Source: Spirochaetota bacterium
GTDB taxonomy: Bacteria > Spirochaetota > UBA4802 > JAKQUI01
Length of the DNA stretch: 64,000 nt
NCBI GenBank assembly: GCA_029562645.1
Contig: JAKQUI010000005.1
Span: 133,961 to 197,960, forward strand
Reading direction: 5' to 3'
The first letter of the stretch is position 1, and each line of letters begins with the position of its first letter. The translations under genes were made by a program, and so were the position numbers. Positions 52,306-61,000 of the stretch are shown one piece after another. The notes beneath the pieces were generated by a model. That model was not told the DNA's origin and made no database searches. It worked only from the letters and a program-made list of their open reading frames with translations.

Positions 52306-52536
52306 ATGAAGATTTCAAGACTGATTGTAGCACTCGTTCTCCTGATTTTCATGGTGTCGCCCCTTCTCGCAGAAAGGGTCATGAATACGACCGATAAAAT
52401 AATTTATATCCAGGCTGATATCAGATATATCGGGTTCACCCCTGGTAAAGTGGTTCTGGTAACAGGTAAGGAATTCAAGTCAAAAGGGGTTCAGAAAGCG
52501 ATAAAAGATGGTAAACTCAAGGTCGTCAGTAAATAG
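52306..52536 (+). CDS. small exported protein, unknown function
   Basis: 76 residues: a signal peptide (LIVALVLLIFMVSPLLAERV) and a basic mature part (YIGFTPGKVVLVTGKEFKSK). GGGAGGT lies before the ATG at 52306. AT-rich relative to the core genome. A terminator follows. The upstream 200 bases carry no other gene. Confidence 0.65.
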   Translation: MKISRLIVALVLLIFMVSPLLAERVMNTTDKIIYIQADIRYIGFTPGKVVLVTGKEFKSKGVQKAIKDGKLKVVSK

Positions 52537-52561
52537 TCAATTATTTCTATGATTGCTCGAG

Positions 52562-52596
52562 GGGCCGTTGCAGATAAACGGCCCTTGTATATTTTG
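52562..52596 (+). terminator. terminator of the small exported protein
   Basis: GGGCCGTT-loop-AACGGCCC followed by TTGTATATTTT. Confidence 0.75.
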
Positions 52597-52626
52597 ATTA
52601 TATGGAAAGCCACTCTTCCCGTCAGG

Positions 52627-52670
52627 AGTCAAGAGACATACAATCGGTTATCAGAAACAGATAACGGGAC
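52627..52670 (+). repeat. possible fragment of the ~125-bp repeat (R6)
   Basis: AGTCAAGAGACATACAATCG, then GTTATCAGAAACAGATAA, loosely matches the middle of the repeat (GTCAAGAGACATACTGCCGG, then TTATGAGAACTGGAT). A degenerate relic at best. Confidence 0.35.
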
Positions 52671-52723
52671 CTATGTCCCGGAGTGAAATCGCAGGCATGA
52701 TAAAATTCTCAGTAGCGTAATGA

Positions 52724-53256
52724 TTATTTAAACTGCACCAACATGCACGCCTTGCGGTCGGGGTGATGCCGGGGATAATTGAAATCGCTCAATCGCGCGT
52801 TATGCCACATGTTGGACGCCCTTCCCGTTTTTTTCCAGTAATCCACGAAGTACCCGTACACGACCGCGCTCCTGTCGCGATTTTTTATGGTAAGCGTATT
52901 GAACAGCGTTATCTGGCCCTTGAAGTCGTAGAGCTCGTCCGATTAAAAAACGACCTTCCATCGTGACGGATAAAAGTGGTAGAGCCGGGTTTCCTCCCCG
53001 GGGTCCTCGCCGCGTCCGACGGTCTTCCATTCGATGGCCCTGATGCTCGCGATATCGTCGAAGCGAACGGTCTTTTCAAAGGCAACGCCGTTCTTGTGGT
53101 GCGTGAAGGTGAGCGAGGGCGAGGCGAGAGATGCCGTTCCCTCGATGACGGTACCATCGGCCAACACCGCCATCACGGCATAGGCGTACAGTATCGTTTC
53201 CTTTTTCCCTTTTCCTGAATCCCGCGGCCCCTTCTTCTTTACCGACTCTTCGATGA
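52724..53256 (-). pseudogene. decayed gene with in-frame TAA, unknown family
   Basis: A minus-strand frame begins inside R4 and runs with coding-like composition (AYAVMAVLADGTVIEGTASL, TVRFDDIASIRAIEW, LYHFYPSRWKVVF). It meets one TAA near 52943 and continues in the same frame (SDELYDFKGQITLFNTLTIK, then VVYGYFVDYWKKTGRASNMW) to a stop at 52724. Continuation without a frame change indicates a nonsense mutation. The 5' end coincides with R4, so the N-terminus may also be lost. Confidence 0.65.
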
Positions 53257-53381
53257 CCATCAAGGAAACTCAGCCCCTTTCCGCAATGCGTTAAGAGATA
53301 TACTGCCGGTTATGAGAACTGGATCAAACCCGCAACCAGCCCCTTCCAAGCCAAAAAGTCCTATACACAGGTCTTAAATTT
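53257..53381 (+). repeat. ~125-bp repeat, copy R4
   Basis: Begins CCATCAAGGAAACTCAGCCC, contains CCGCAATGCGTTAAGAGA and TATGAGAACTGGATCA, and ends GGTCTTAAATTT. The most diverged of the four full copies in its right third. Decayed genes flank both sides. Confidence 0.85.
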
Positions 53382-53580
53382 AACTTCTAGCAATTTCCAT
53401 GACCAAATGCGATTTCATCATATCACACCCTCGATCATATGCGATCGCCTTCAGCGCTTTTTCGGCCACCTGTTGGCAGATAAAACACGCCTGGGCATAC
53501 TTTCCGGCCCGAAGCGTATCATGCGCCCATGATAGATCATTTTCCGTCTGTTTAAGCCAGTCTTTCGCACTTTTTTTCAC
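53380..53580 (-). pseudogene. HEPN-domain protein truncated at the repeat
   Basis: AKDWLKQTENDLSWAHDTL, QACFICQQVAEKALKAIAYD and KSHLVMEIAR are the first two-thirds of a HEPN domain (often paired with MNT nucleotidyltransferases as toxin-antitoxin). The frame ends in a TAA at the right border of R4, about 60 residues short of the usual length, and the RX4-6H region is absent. No MNT partner is present. Confidence 0.75.
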
Positions 53581-53655
53581 GATGGTGCTATTCCTTTGTA
53601 ATCCACGCTCTCATCAATGCCATTGAAAAATACACCTTCATGTCGGGCCTGTCAA

Positions 53656-53685
53656 TACAAAAAGGGCCGGCATTCGCCGACCCTT
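53656..53685 (-). terminator. terminator of the FabK-like gene
   Basis: On the minus strand AAGGGTCGGC-GAAT-GCCGGCCCTT followed by TTTGT. It lies about 65 bases past the stop of the gene at 53752. Confidence 0.8.
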
Positions 53686-53751
53686 GTGGTTTATGCATGC
53701 ACGCACCCGGGACGAGGCGGTACCTTGTCCCAACGCGCGCGCTTACCGCAA

Positions 53752-54789
53752 TTATTTCACCGATTTCGCTAACCGTTTCTCGATCTCCTTCGCCTCGGCG
53801 ATGGTCGTGTCGATCACCTGCTTGACGGTGGGGATGTCGTGGATGAGGCCCTGCACCTGGCCGATGAGCGCAACGCCCTTCTTGAGATCGCCGAATTCGG
53901 TGGCGTCCTGGATTTTCTCGAAGGCGGTCGCGAAGTGCGCGAGCTGCATCATGAGCTTGGGGCCCTGCAGCATGGTGCCGATCGCGAGCTTGATCCACGG
54001 CAGGTTCATCGCCTTGGCGATCTTCCAGGAGGCGAGGCCCGCGCGCGGCAGGCTCATCCCCTGGCGGATGGATTTCTTCGCGGCCGGCGTGTCCAGCACG
54101 CGGCAGTACAGGCCATCGAAGCGGTTCGAGTAGATGGTGTCGTCGATGCCCGCCTTCACGTGCGCGTCCTTGGTCGTCTGGTGGACCGGGCTTTCCTTGG
54201 TGAGCGCAAGGCGGGTGCCCATGCCCACGCCCTCGGCGCCCAGCGCGAGTATGGCCATCATGCCGGCCCCGTCGGCCGCGCCGCCGATGCCCACGACCGG
54301 GATCTTCACCGCGCGAGCGATCGCGGGAACCAGCACCATGGTGGTCACCTGGCTGCCGTGCGCGGCCGCTTCGTTGCCGGTCACCTGGACCGCGTCGGCG
54401 CCCTGCGCCTCGGCCGCCATCGCGTGCTTCACCGTGGTCACGGTCGCGATCACCTTGCCGCCGTACTTGTGCGCCCGTTCCGCGATCCAGTCGCATTTCC
54501 CCAGCGACACGTTGATGACCGGGACCTTCTCCTCAAGCATCACCTCCGCGTTCTCGCGCGCGCCGGGCATGAGGAGCGTGCAGCCGCAGCCGAAGGGCTT
54601 CTTGGTGAGCGAACGGATTTTTTTAATGGCCTCGCGCGTCTGTTCGGCGCTCAACGGGCCGGTCGCGAGCCAGCCGATGCCGCCGGCATTGCATACGGCC
54701 GCCACGAGCTCGGGCGTGCTGATCCAGCTCATGCCGGGGAGGATGATGGGATACTTGATGCCAAAGAGCTTGGTGATTCTGGTTTCCAT
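53752..54789 (-). CDS. nitronate monooxygenase / enoyl reductase (FabK-like) family
   Basis: FMN TIM-barrel oxidoreductase of 345 residues: IKYPIILPGMSWISTPELVA, GGIGWLATG, AQGADAVQVTGNEAAAHGS and the phosphate-binding VVGIGGAADGAGMMAILALG. The HGS motif is the putative catalytic His region. Members are nitronate monooxygenases or enoyl-ACP reductase II, and the context (divergent enoyl-CoA hydratase, shared operator with an enoate reductase) favours an acyl-thioester substrate. Start at 54789 after AGAGGTGAG. Confidence 0.85.
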   Translation of the reverse strand: METRITKLFGIKYPIILPGMSWISTPELVAAVCNAGGIGWLATGPLSAEQTREAIKKIRSLTKKPFGCGCTLLMPGARENAEVMLEEKVPVINVSLGKCDWIAERAHKYGGKVIATVTTVKHAMAAEAQGADAVQVTGNEAAAHGSQVTTMVLVPAIARAVKIPVVGIGGAADGAGMMAILALGAEGVGMGTRLALTKESPVHQTTKDAHVKAGIDDTIYSNRFDGLYCRVLDTPAAKKSIRQGMSLPRAGLASWKIAKAMNLPWIKLAIGTMLQGPKLMMQLAHFATAFEKIQDATEFGDLKKGVALIGQVQGLIHDIPTVKQVIDTTIAEAKEIEKRLAKSVK

Positions 54790-54811
54790 GTTCTCACCTC
54801 TTGATAGTACC

Positions 54812-54824
54812 ATAACAGTGTTAT
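54812..54824. promoter_or_regulatory. 13-bp palindromic operator, copy 2
   Basis: ATAACA-G-TGTTAT, identical to 33968-33980, 22 bases before the FabK-like ATG. Confidence 0.65.
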
Positions 54825-54954
54825 TTTTGGATATATCGCGCCCCGTTCGGTATTGCGCAAGACATTTTTCCAAATAATTGTGGACACAAAGAGCGCGCCC
54901 CGCCTAAGTCGAAAATCATAGTGCGTAACGATTTGTCACGAGCTGGAGGAGATC

Positions 54955-55677
54955 ATGGCTGTAGTTGAATGGAAAAAGGACGAGAGCGTCGCCCTGGTGA
55001 CGATGACCAACGGCGAGAACCGCCACAACCCCGATTTCGTGAAGGACATGCTGGGCTGCCTCGAGCAGATCAAGGCCGACGCCGACATCAAGGCCGTCGT
55101 CGTCACCTCGAACGATCCAAAGAACTTCTGCCTGGGCGTCGACATCAACTGGCTCGGCGGCCGCATGGGCGAGAAGGACATGGAGTCCATCAAGAAGTGG
55201 ATGTACGGCATGAACGACGTCTTCAAGGCCTTTCTGCTCTTTCCCAAGCCCGTCATCGCCGCCATCAACGGGCACGCCTTCGGCAACGGCGCCATCATGG
55301 CCTGCTCCTGCGACTTCCGCTTCATGCGCGCCGACCGCGGCTTCTTCTGCTTTCCGGAGGTCACCATCGGCATCCCGTTCCTTCCCGGCATGATCGCCTT
55401 CGTCCGCAAGGCCCTTCCCGAGTACAAGTTCAACGAGATGTACCTCACCGGGAAGCGCGTGGGGGCGGCCGAGCTCGCGCAGCACGGCATCATCGAGAAG
55501 GCCTCCGCGGGCCAGGACGAGCTCATGGCCGACGCGGTGGGTTTCGCCAAGACCCTGAGCCTCAAGCCCGGCATCTTCGGCGAGATGAAGAAGCGCAAGC
55601 ACAAGGCCATCATCGACATCATGGACCGCGAGGACCCGCCCTATGTGGACTCGCTCTTCCTGATGGTGCAGGACTAG
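54955..55677 (+). CDS. enoyl-CoA hydratase/isomerase family protein
   Basis: Crotonase fold, 240 residues: VALVTMTNGENRHNPDFVKD, oxyanion segment NFCLGVDINWLG and INGHAFGNGAIMACSCDFRF. The downstream FCFPEVTIGIPF keeps a Glu where isomerases carry one. GGAGGAGATC precedes the ATG. First gene of a closely packed plus-strand series to 62007 and divergent from the FabK-like gene. Confidence 0.88.
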   Translation: MAVVEWKKDESVALVTMTNGENRHNPDFVKDMLGCLEQIKADADIKAVVVTSNDPKNFCLGVDINWLGGRMGEKDMESIKKWMYGMNDVFKAFLLFPKPVIAAINGHAFGNGAIMACSCDFRFMRADRGFFCFPEVTIGIPFLPGMIAFVRKALPEYKFNEMYLTGKRVGAAELAQHGIIEKASAGQDELMADAVGFAKTLSLKPGIFGEMKKRKHKAIIDIMDREDPPYVDSLFLMVQD

Positions 55678-55689
55678 CGGGAACGGCCC

Positions 55690-56085
55690 GTGCGAATCTC
55701 CCGCGCCATCACTATGCCCCGGCGGCGCATTGCGTTCGTGGCATTCATGTTGATGATGCCGCTTCTCGCCTGCACCGCCGAAAAGAAAACGGCGCCGGCC
55801 GCCGCGATCAAACCGCCGACGTCGTACGAGGGCATCATCGTGAAGCGGAAGTTTCCGTTGGAGCGCGCGAGCTCGCTGCCCGGGAAAAACGAGCACTACA
55901 TCCTCAAGACCAAGGACGATCTGCACATTCCGCTCAACCCGGTCATCAGCCTCATGTTTCCGAACCTGCAGTCGCTCCTGTACCGGCTCGTGCGCGTGCG
56001 CGGCGCGTACAAGTCGTATCCGGCCGGGGAGTTTACCGTCCATGAGATCACGCCCCTCCACGACGATTCGAAATCCGTACCGTGA
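55690..56085 (+). CDS. small lipoprotein, unknown function
   Basis: A signal with lipobox MLMMPLLACTAEKK; the mature part has beta character (YEGIIVKRKFPLERASSL, HYILKTKDDLHIPL, VRVRGAYKSYPAGEF), suggesting a small OB-like domain. Starts at GTG 55690 or ATG 55714. It overlaps the next frame by about 40 bases if that starts at 56042. Confidence 0.7.
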   Translation: MRISRAITMPRRRIAFVAFMLMMPLLACTAEKKTAPAAAIKPPTSYEGIIVKRKFPLERASSLPGKNEHYILKTKDDLHIPLNPVISLMFPNLQSLLYRLVRVRGAYKSYPAGEFTVHEITPLHDDSKSVP

Positions 56086-56662
56086 CGAGTTTCTCGCGGC
56101 CATGGAACGCCTCGGGCGTCATGATGGCGCCCGTACGGAGGAGCTCTATCGGCGGCGGTCCGAGCTCATCGGGCGCTACGCCTTCGCGGTGCCCGACGAT
56201 CGCGCCATCGGCCTGCTCGTCCGCCTCGCGCCCATCGTCGAGATTGGCGCGGGGAACGGCTACTGGGCGTGGTGCCTGGCGCAGGCGGGCGCGGACGTGA
56301 TCGCGCTGGACAAGTTCTCTCCCGACGGGGCGTTGTATGATTCGGCCGCGCCGTGCGGCGTCGAAAACACCTGGTTCGACGACGAGTGGCGCCCCGTCCT
56401 GCGCGCCGACGAGACGGCCGCCGGGGCGCACCCGGACCGGACGCTCTTCCTGTGCTGGCCGGACCCGCGTTCCTATATGGCGCATACCGCGCTTGCCGCC
56501 TATCGCGCCGCGGGCGGCCGCCGGCTCGTCTACATCGGCGATCCGGCATCGTCGGGCGATCCGCGGTTTCACGCCGCGCTCGAGACGCTGGCCTGCGTGG
56601 AGCGCTTTCGCATCGAAAGCTGGCCGTGTTGCGACGAATGGTGCGCGCACTACGAGATATAA
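56042..56662 (+). CDS. SAM-dependent methyltransferase-like protein
   Basis: 206 residues with a Rossmann core: IVEIGAGNGYWAWCLAQAGA is SAM motif I and VIALDKF the acidic end of strand 2. RTLFLCWPDPRSYMA and RLVYIGDPASSGD supply later strands. No target-specific domain. The start is either ATG 56042 (overlapping the lipoprotein) or ATG 56102. The substrate is unknown. Confidence 0.7.
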   Translation: MRSRPSTTIRNPYRDEFLAAMERLGRHDGARTEELYRRRSELIGRYAFAVPDDRAIGLLVRLAPIVEIGAGNGYWAWCLAQAGADVIALDKFSPDGALYDSAAPCGVENTWFDDEWRPVLRADETAAGAHPDRTLFLCWPDPRSYMAHTALAAYRAAGGRRLVYIGDPASSGDPRFHAALETLACVERFRIESWPCCDEWCAHYEI

Positions 56663-56681
56663 GATAGACAGAGGAAACCAC

Positions 56682-57047
56682 ATGAACGCGACGAGAATCA
56701 GCATCGCCCTCCTTGCCGTTGTCCTGGCGTTTGCCGCCTGCGGCAAGGCCGACCTGAATCAGAAACTCATCGGCGCCTGGGAGACGGTGGGCGTGAAGTG
56801 CAACGAGCAGGGCGCCTGCGATCCGCACGGCGATCCGCTCTCAATCGAGTTCCGTAAGGACGGCGGCTTCGTCCTTGAGGGGAACCGGTTCGATTACGCG
56901 CTCTCGGGCCGCACGGCCACCGTTCGTCTCGGCGAGAACGTCATGACGATGGAGATCATCCGGATATCGGCCGACGAGATGCTCGCCCGGACGAAAAGCA
57001 GCCTGGGACTCGCCGACATCGAGAAGTACCGGCGGAAGCGCCCATGA
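56682..57047 (+). CDS. small lipoprotein, lipocalin-like
   Basis: 121 residues; signal and lipobox VLAFAACGK. The mature part KLIGAWETVGVKC...PLSIEFRKDGGFVLEG has the 'G-W' beta-barrel start common in lipocalin-like and DUF5640-type lipoproteins. GAGGAAACC precedes the ATG. Its stop overlaps the next ATG (ATGA). Confidence 0.75.
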   Translation: MNATRISIALLAVVLAFAACGKADLNQKLIGAWETVGVKCNEQGACDPHGDPLSIEFRKDGGFVLEGNRFDYALSGRTATVRLGENVMTMEIIRISADEMLARTKSSLGLADIEKYRRKRP

Positions 57048-57985
57048 CCGCGCCCGGTCCGCGCGCCATAATCGACTGGCTGCTGGAGAGCGGGCGCGCG
57101 ATTGACACGACGCCGCTCCCGACGCTCGAGGACTGGCTCCCGCGTTTCGCCCGCGTCCGCGCCGAGTGGACGCATTCGGCCGACCGCGCCATCGCCGGCG
57201 GCTTTCTCGCCGACCGGTTGGCCTATGCCTTCGCCGCCGGCTATGAATCGGCGCTCGGGCGGCTGGTGCCGTCGTTGGACGATGGGGCCACCGCCGCGCT
57301 GTGCGTAACCGAGGAGGGCGGGGGGCATCCGAAGGCGATCCGTACGACGCTCGTGCGTGACGGCGATGCGTCGTGGCGCATGACCGGGAGGAAAAAGTTC
57401 GTGTCGATGGCCGCCGATGCGAAGCGTCTGTTCGTCGCCGCAACGCGGGGCGCGCGCGACGACGGGACGAGCGACCTGCGGCTGGTCGCGATCGACCTCC
57501 CCGCCACCGGCGTCGCGATCGAGCTAATGAAGGACCTGCCGTTCATCCCCGAGATACGCCACGGCGCGCTGGCGATACACAATGCGACCGTCGCCGATGA
57601 TCAAATCCTCCCCGGAGACGGCTACACGGACTACATCAAGCCCTTCCGGACGATCGAGGACATCCATGTGACCGCCGCCGCAGTCGCCTTCGCCTGCCGC
57701 TGTGCGTGTCTGTTCGGATGGCCCTCCCCCCTGCGCGAGCGGATGCTCACCGCGCTCGTGACGCTCCGCACCCTGTCGGACGACGATCCCTCGTCGCCGG
57801 CGGTGCACATCCTCTACGCCGGCGCCGCCGGGATGGTCGCTGAGATCATGCGCGAGGCGCAAACGCTCTTCGACGCCGCCGACGAGGCGACGCACGCGGC
57901 ATGGGCGCGCGACAGCGCGCTCTTGGATGTCGCCGGGTCGGCGCGGGCCGCGCGCCGCGCAAAGGCCTGGGAACATTACAATTGA
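57044..57985 (+). CDS. acyl-CoA dehydrogenase-like protein, short form
   Basis: 313 residues versus ~380 in the family. The middle domain is recognisable: AALCVTEEGGGHPKAIRTTL, SWRMTGRKKFVSMAADAKRLFVAA, then a helical C-terminal part. The family's catalytic Glu is not evident in the shortened C-terminus, so it may be a non-dehydrogenase paralogue. Translationally coupled to the preceding lipoprotein and consistent with the acyl-CoA theme of this locus. Confidence 0.7.
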   Translation: MTAPGPRAIIDWLLESGRAIDTTPLPTLEDWLPRFARVRAEWTHSADRAIAGGFLADRLAYAFAAGYESALGRLVPSLDDGATAALCVTEEGGGHPKAIRTTLVRDGDASWRMTGRKKFVSMAADAKRLFVAATRGARDDGTSDLRLVAIDLPATGVAIELMKDLPFIPEIRHGALAIHNATVADDQILPGDGYTDYIKPFRTIEDIHVTAAAVAFACRCACLFGWPSPLRERMLTALVTLRTLSDDDPSSPAVHILYAGAAGMVAEIMREAQTLFDAADEATHAAWARDSALLDVAGSARAARRAKAWEHYN

Positions 57986-58041
57986 CAAATCGCCCCGTGC
58001 GCCAATAGTCCGTCCAGAACCGATCCGCGCACCGCGATTCC

Positions 58042-61000
58042 ATGATCCGAGCCATCACAGCACAGGTCGTATCGTTCCTCGCGCCCCGCACCTGGGTGCT
58101 CGACGACCTGTGGATCCGCGTCCCGACGATACGGCGGCGGGTCCTCGCGGCGGCGCTGCGCCCGTGCCTCGATCCCGACGCGAGAACCCTGCGGAACAAG
58201 ATCGACGCGATCGACGGGATCATCGAACGGCTCAGGCGCGATCAATCCCTGTCACGCTTTTTCCCGCCCTCCGGCGCACACGGCCCGGAGCCGGGTCCGA
58301 CGTCCGTCGTCCTGAACGCGCTCCCGACCACGGGGATGTCCCGCCGCTTCGAGCTGCGCAATCCGCACATCATCGTTGTGCGTCGGGTGCGTCGGTTCAT
58401 CGACGCCGGACTGCGGCTCTACCGGCGCGTCTTTTCGCGGCATGTCGTTCCCGACGAATCGCTGCGGGAACACCTGCAATCCGGTCTCATGGAACACGGT
58501 GTCGCGGGGGTCGAGCGATGGTTCGATTTCCAGGAGCTCGCCATCATCGACCGCCGGCTCCTCCGTCTCTCTGAGCGCAAGCCCGGTCGGCAACGTACGC
58601 CCGTGTTCGAAAAGACGCGCATCGCCGAGTTCAAGGGCCTCCTTGCGCCCGGGATCATGGCGCGACCGGTCCCTGCGAGCTATATCGCGCACTACTTCCC
58701 CGGTTTTACGCCGGAGGAGTTCATCCGCGGCGGCGCGGCCGTTCACGAGGGACGGCGGCCGCTGTTCTCGATCACGGAGGTGATCGCGCTCGAGCGTGTT
58801 CTGGTGTCGCGCCTGCGCGCGCGAAATCGCGCAAGCCGCCTGCAGCGCGCGGTCCCGCTGCTCAAGATGGGGGCGATCGTCGCCCTGTGTCTCTGGGTCG
58901 CCCTTCCGCTCGCATTCGACACCGGTATTTTACTGTACGGATTCGCAAAGAACCGGACCGCCTTCAGCGCGGTCGATTCCTCGCGGAAGATCGCGTCGCC
59001 GTCCTCGCCGTATGTGGTGCGCGCAAACCGCGTGTTCCGCATGCTCGAGGGCGCCGTCGCCGACAATTTTAACCGGTCCGGTCCCGCGCCCGTATGGCCA
59101 AACCGGTTCGCGATCGACGGCGGCGCGCGCCTGCACGTTGAGCTCAACTACGGCGTCTACCGCGCCCTTCGCGTCCAGGACCAGACGGGGCTCACGGTGA
59201 TCGCCATCGACGATCGGAAGCTTGCCGCGTGCCGCACCGCCGACCGGGACCGATACGGCCGCCTCGCCGAGCTGATCGCCGGACGGCCGCTTGCGGCCGG
59301 TCTCGCGCAGTGGATCGCGCGCATCACCGGCGGGCGTATCGTCCTGCATGATCCCGCGAACGTGCGGGAGCGTGAGCTTCGCGCGAAGCTCCCGGACCGG
59401 ATCGCCGCCCATCACGCGCCGCTCGAATTCATCCGTTCGGCGAACGATCTGTGCGCATGCGTGACGGTCGTGTATCACAAGCCCAATACGCAGAAGTGGT
59501 CGCCGCTGGACGGGATCCCGGACATCATGAAAAAAGCGGTGGTGATCCGCGAGGACCGCCGCTTCTACAATCGACTGTTTCCCATACCGCACCGGGGCAA
59601 CGACAATTTGGTCATCGTTCCCCAGATCGCCAAGAAGGGGCTGCGCGATTTTCTCGAATGGGCGCACCGCGTGTGCGCGCGCAACCGGTTCGACCGGCTG
59701 GCGAAGATCGCGGAGGGGCGGATGAACCGGCTCACGGCCGTGCTCAACGTGGAAACGCGCGGCGGGAGCTCCATCGCCAACCAGGTGGTCGAGCTGTTGT
59801 TCACCAAGTTCATCCCGGAGCACTCGCGCGCGAAGACGCCCATCGCCGGGATGATCGAGCAGAAGAAACACGAGCTCCCCGCGTCGCTCGCGCTCGCCTG
59901 GCACTGGTCGCGCGACGAGATCCTCGAGGCCTATGTGAACGAGATCTACGGCGGCCACCTGTATTCCGACATACGCGGCTTCCAATCGCAGGCCGAGATC
60001 TATTTCACGCGGCCGCTCGCGGAGCTCACGCTGCGGGAGCAGATGATGCTGGTGGGGGCCATCAAGAAGCCGTCGCGGATCAAGGAGCTGGCGCAGTGGC
60101 AGAAGGCCGCCGAGCTCGCGGCGCTTGTCGAGAAAACGCCCGGCGGTGCGGACTCGAGGGCGGTGCGCGACTGGACGGCGGCCAACGCGCTGTACAAGGT
60201 GGATCCGGGGAACTACCGCGAATACCTCGCCGTGAAGCTGCGCGCCCGCGAATGGATCGATCGCCGCACCAACCGCATCCTCGACCTGCTCCTGGCCGAC
60301 GGGGCTATCTCGCGGCGCGAGCACCGCGCGGCGATGGCGCAGCGCGTGATCAACTTCAATTTTGCGCCGCCCATCGTTTCGCTCGACACCCGCCTGGTGA
60401 ATAATATCAAGCGCGAGCTCGACGCGGAGCTCGGGCCGGGACGCTCCGATTCGGGCGCGGTCGTCGTCACCACGATCGACGCGGCGATGCAGGCGTCGCT
60501 CCAGTCGATCATCAATACAAGCGCCGGGCATGTCTATGTCGATCCCGACAATCGCGCGGAGGGACAGCCGGCCGTCGTGCGCATCGACGGCGGCGCGCGC
60601 ATCATACGGGCCAATGAGATGCGGGGGGATGCGGTCACCGTGGTCAACCGGATCCTCGCGGACGTGGGAGGCAGCTCGGCGGTCGAGGAGGAATGGGACT
60701 GGATCACGCAGGCGAACCGGTCGCTCGGATCGAGCCTCAAGCCGCTCCTGGTGCTCTACTTCCTGCTCGAGGGATACCATCTCAGCGACGAGCTGCGCAA
60801 CACCTCGGTCACGTACGCGAACTACACCCTCGAGCAACAGCTCAAGTTCCTGAAGTTCGCCCGCCGGTACCCGGACCGGCGCGACGACATCGCCGACATC
60901 GAAAAGCACTGGCTCTGGACGCCCAAGAACTATCGCGACTATTCGGACGAATGGATCACCGTGCGACGCGCGCTCGCCAACTCGGTCAACAGCATCCACG

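Noticed and set aside
44531-53381. Repeat copies as integron attC sites
   Set aside because: They lie between genes and carry short inverted ends, but the GTTRRRY/RYYYAAC core pair is not found at consistent ends and no integrase is in the window.
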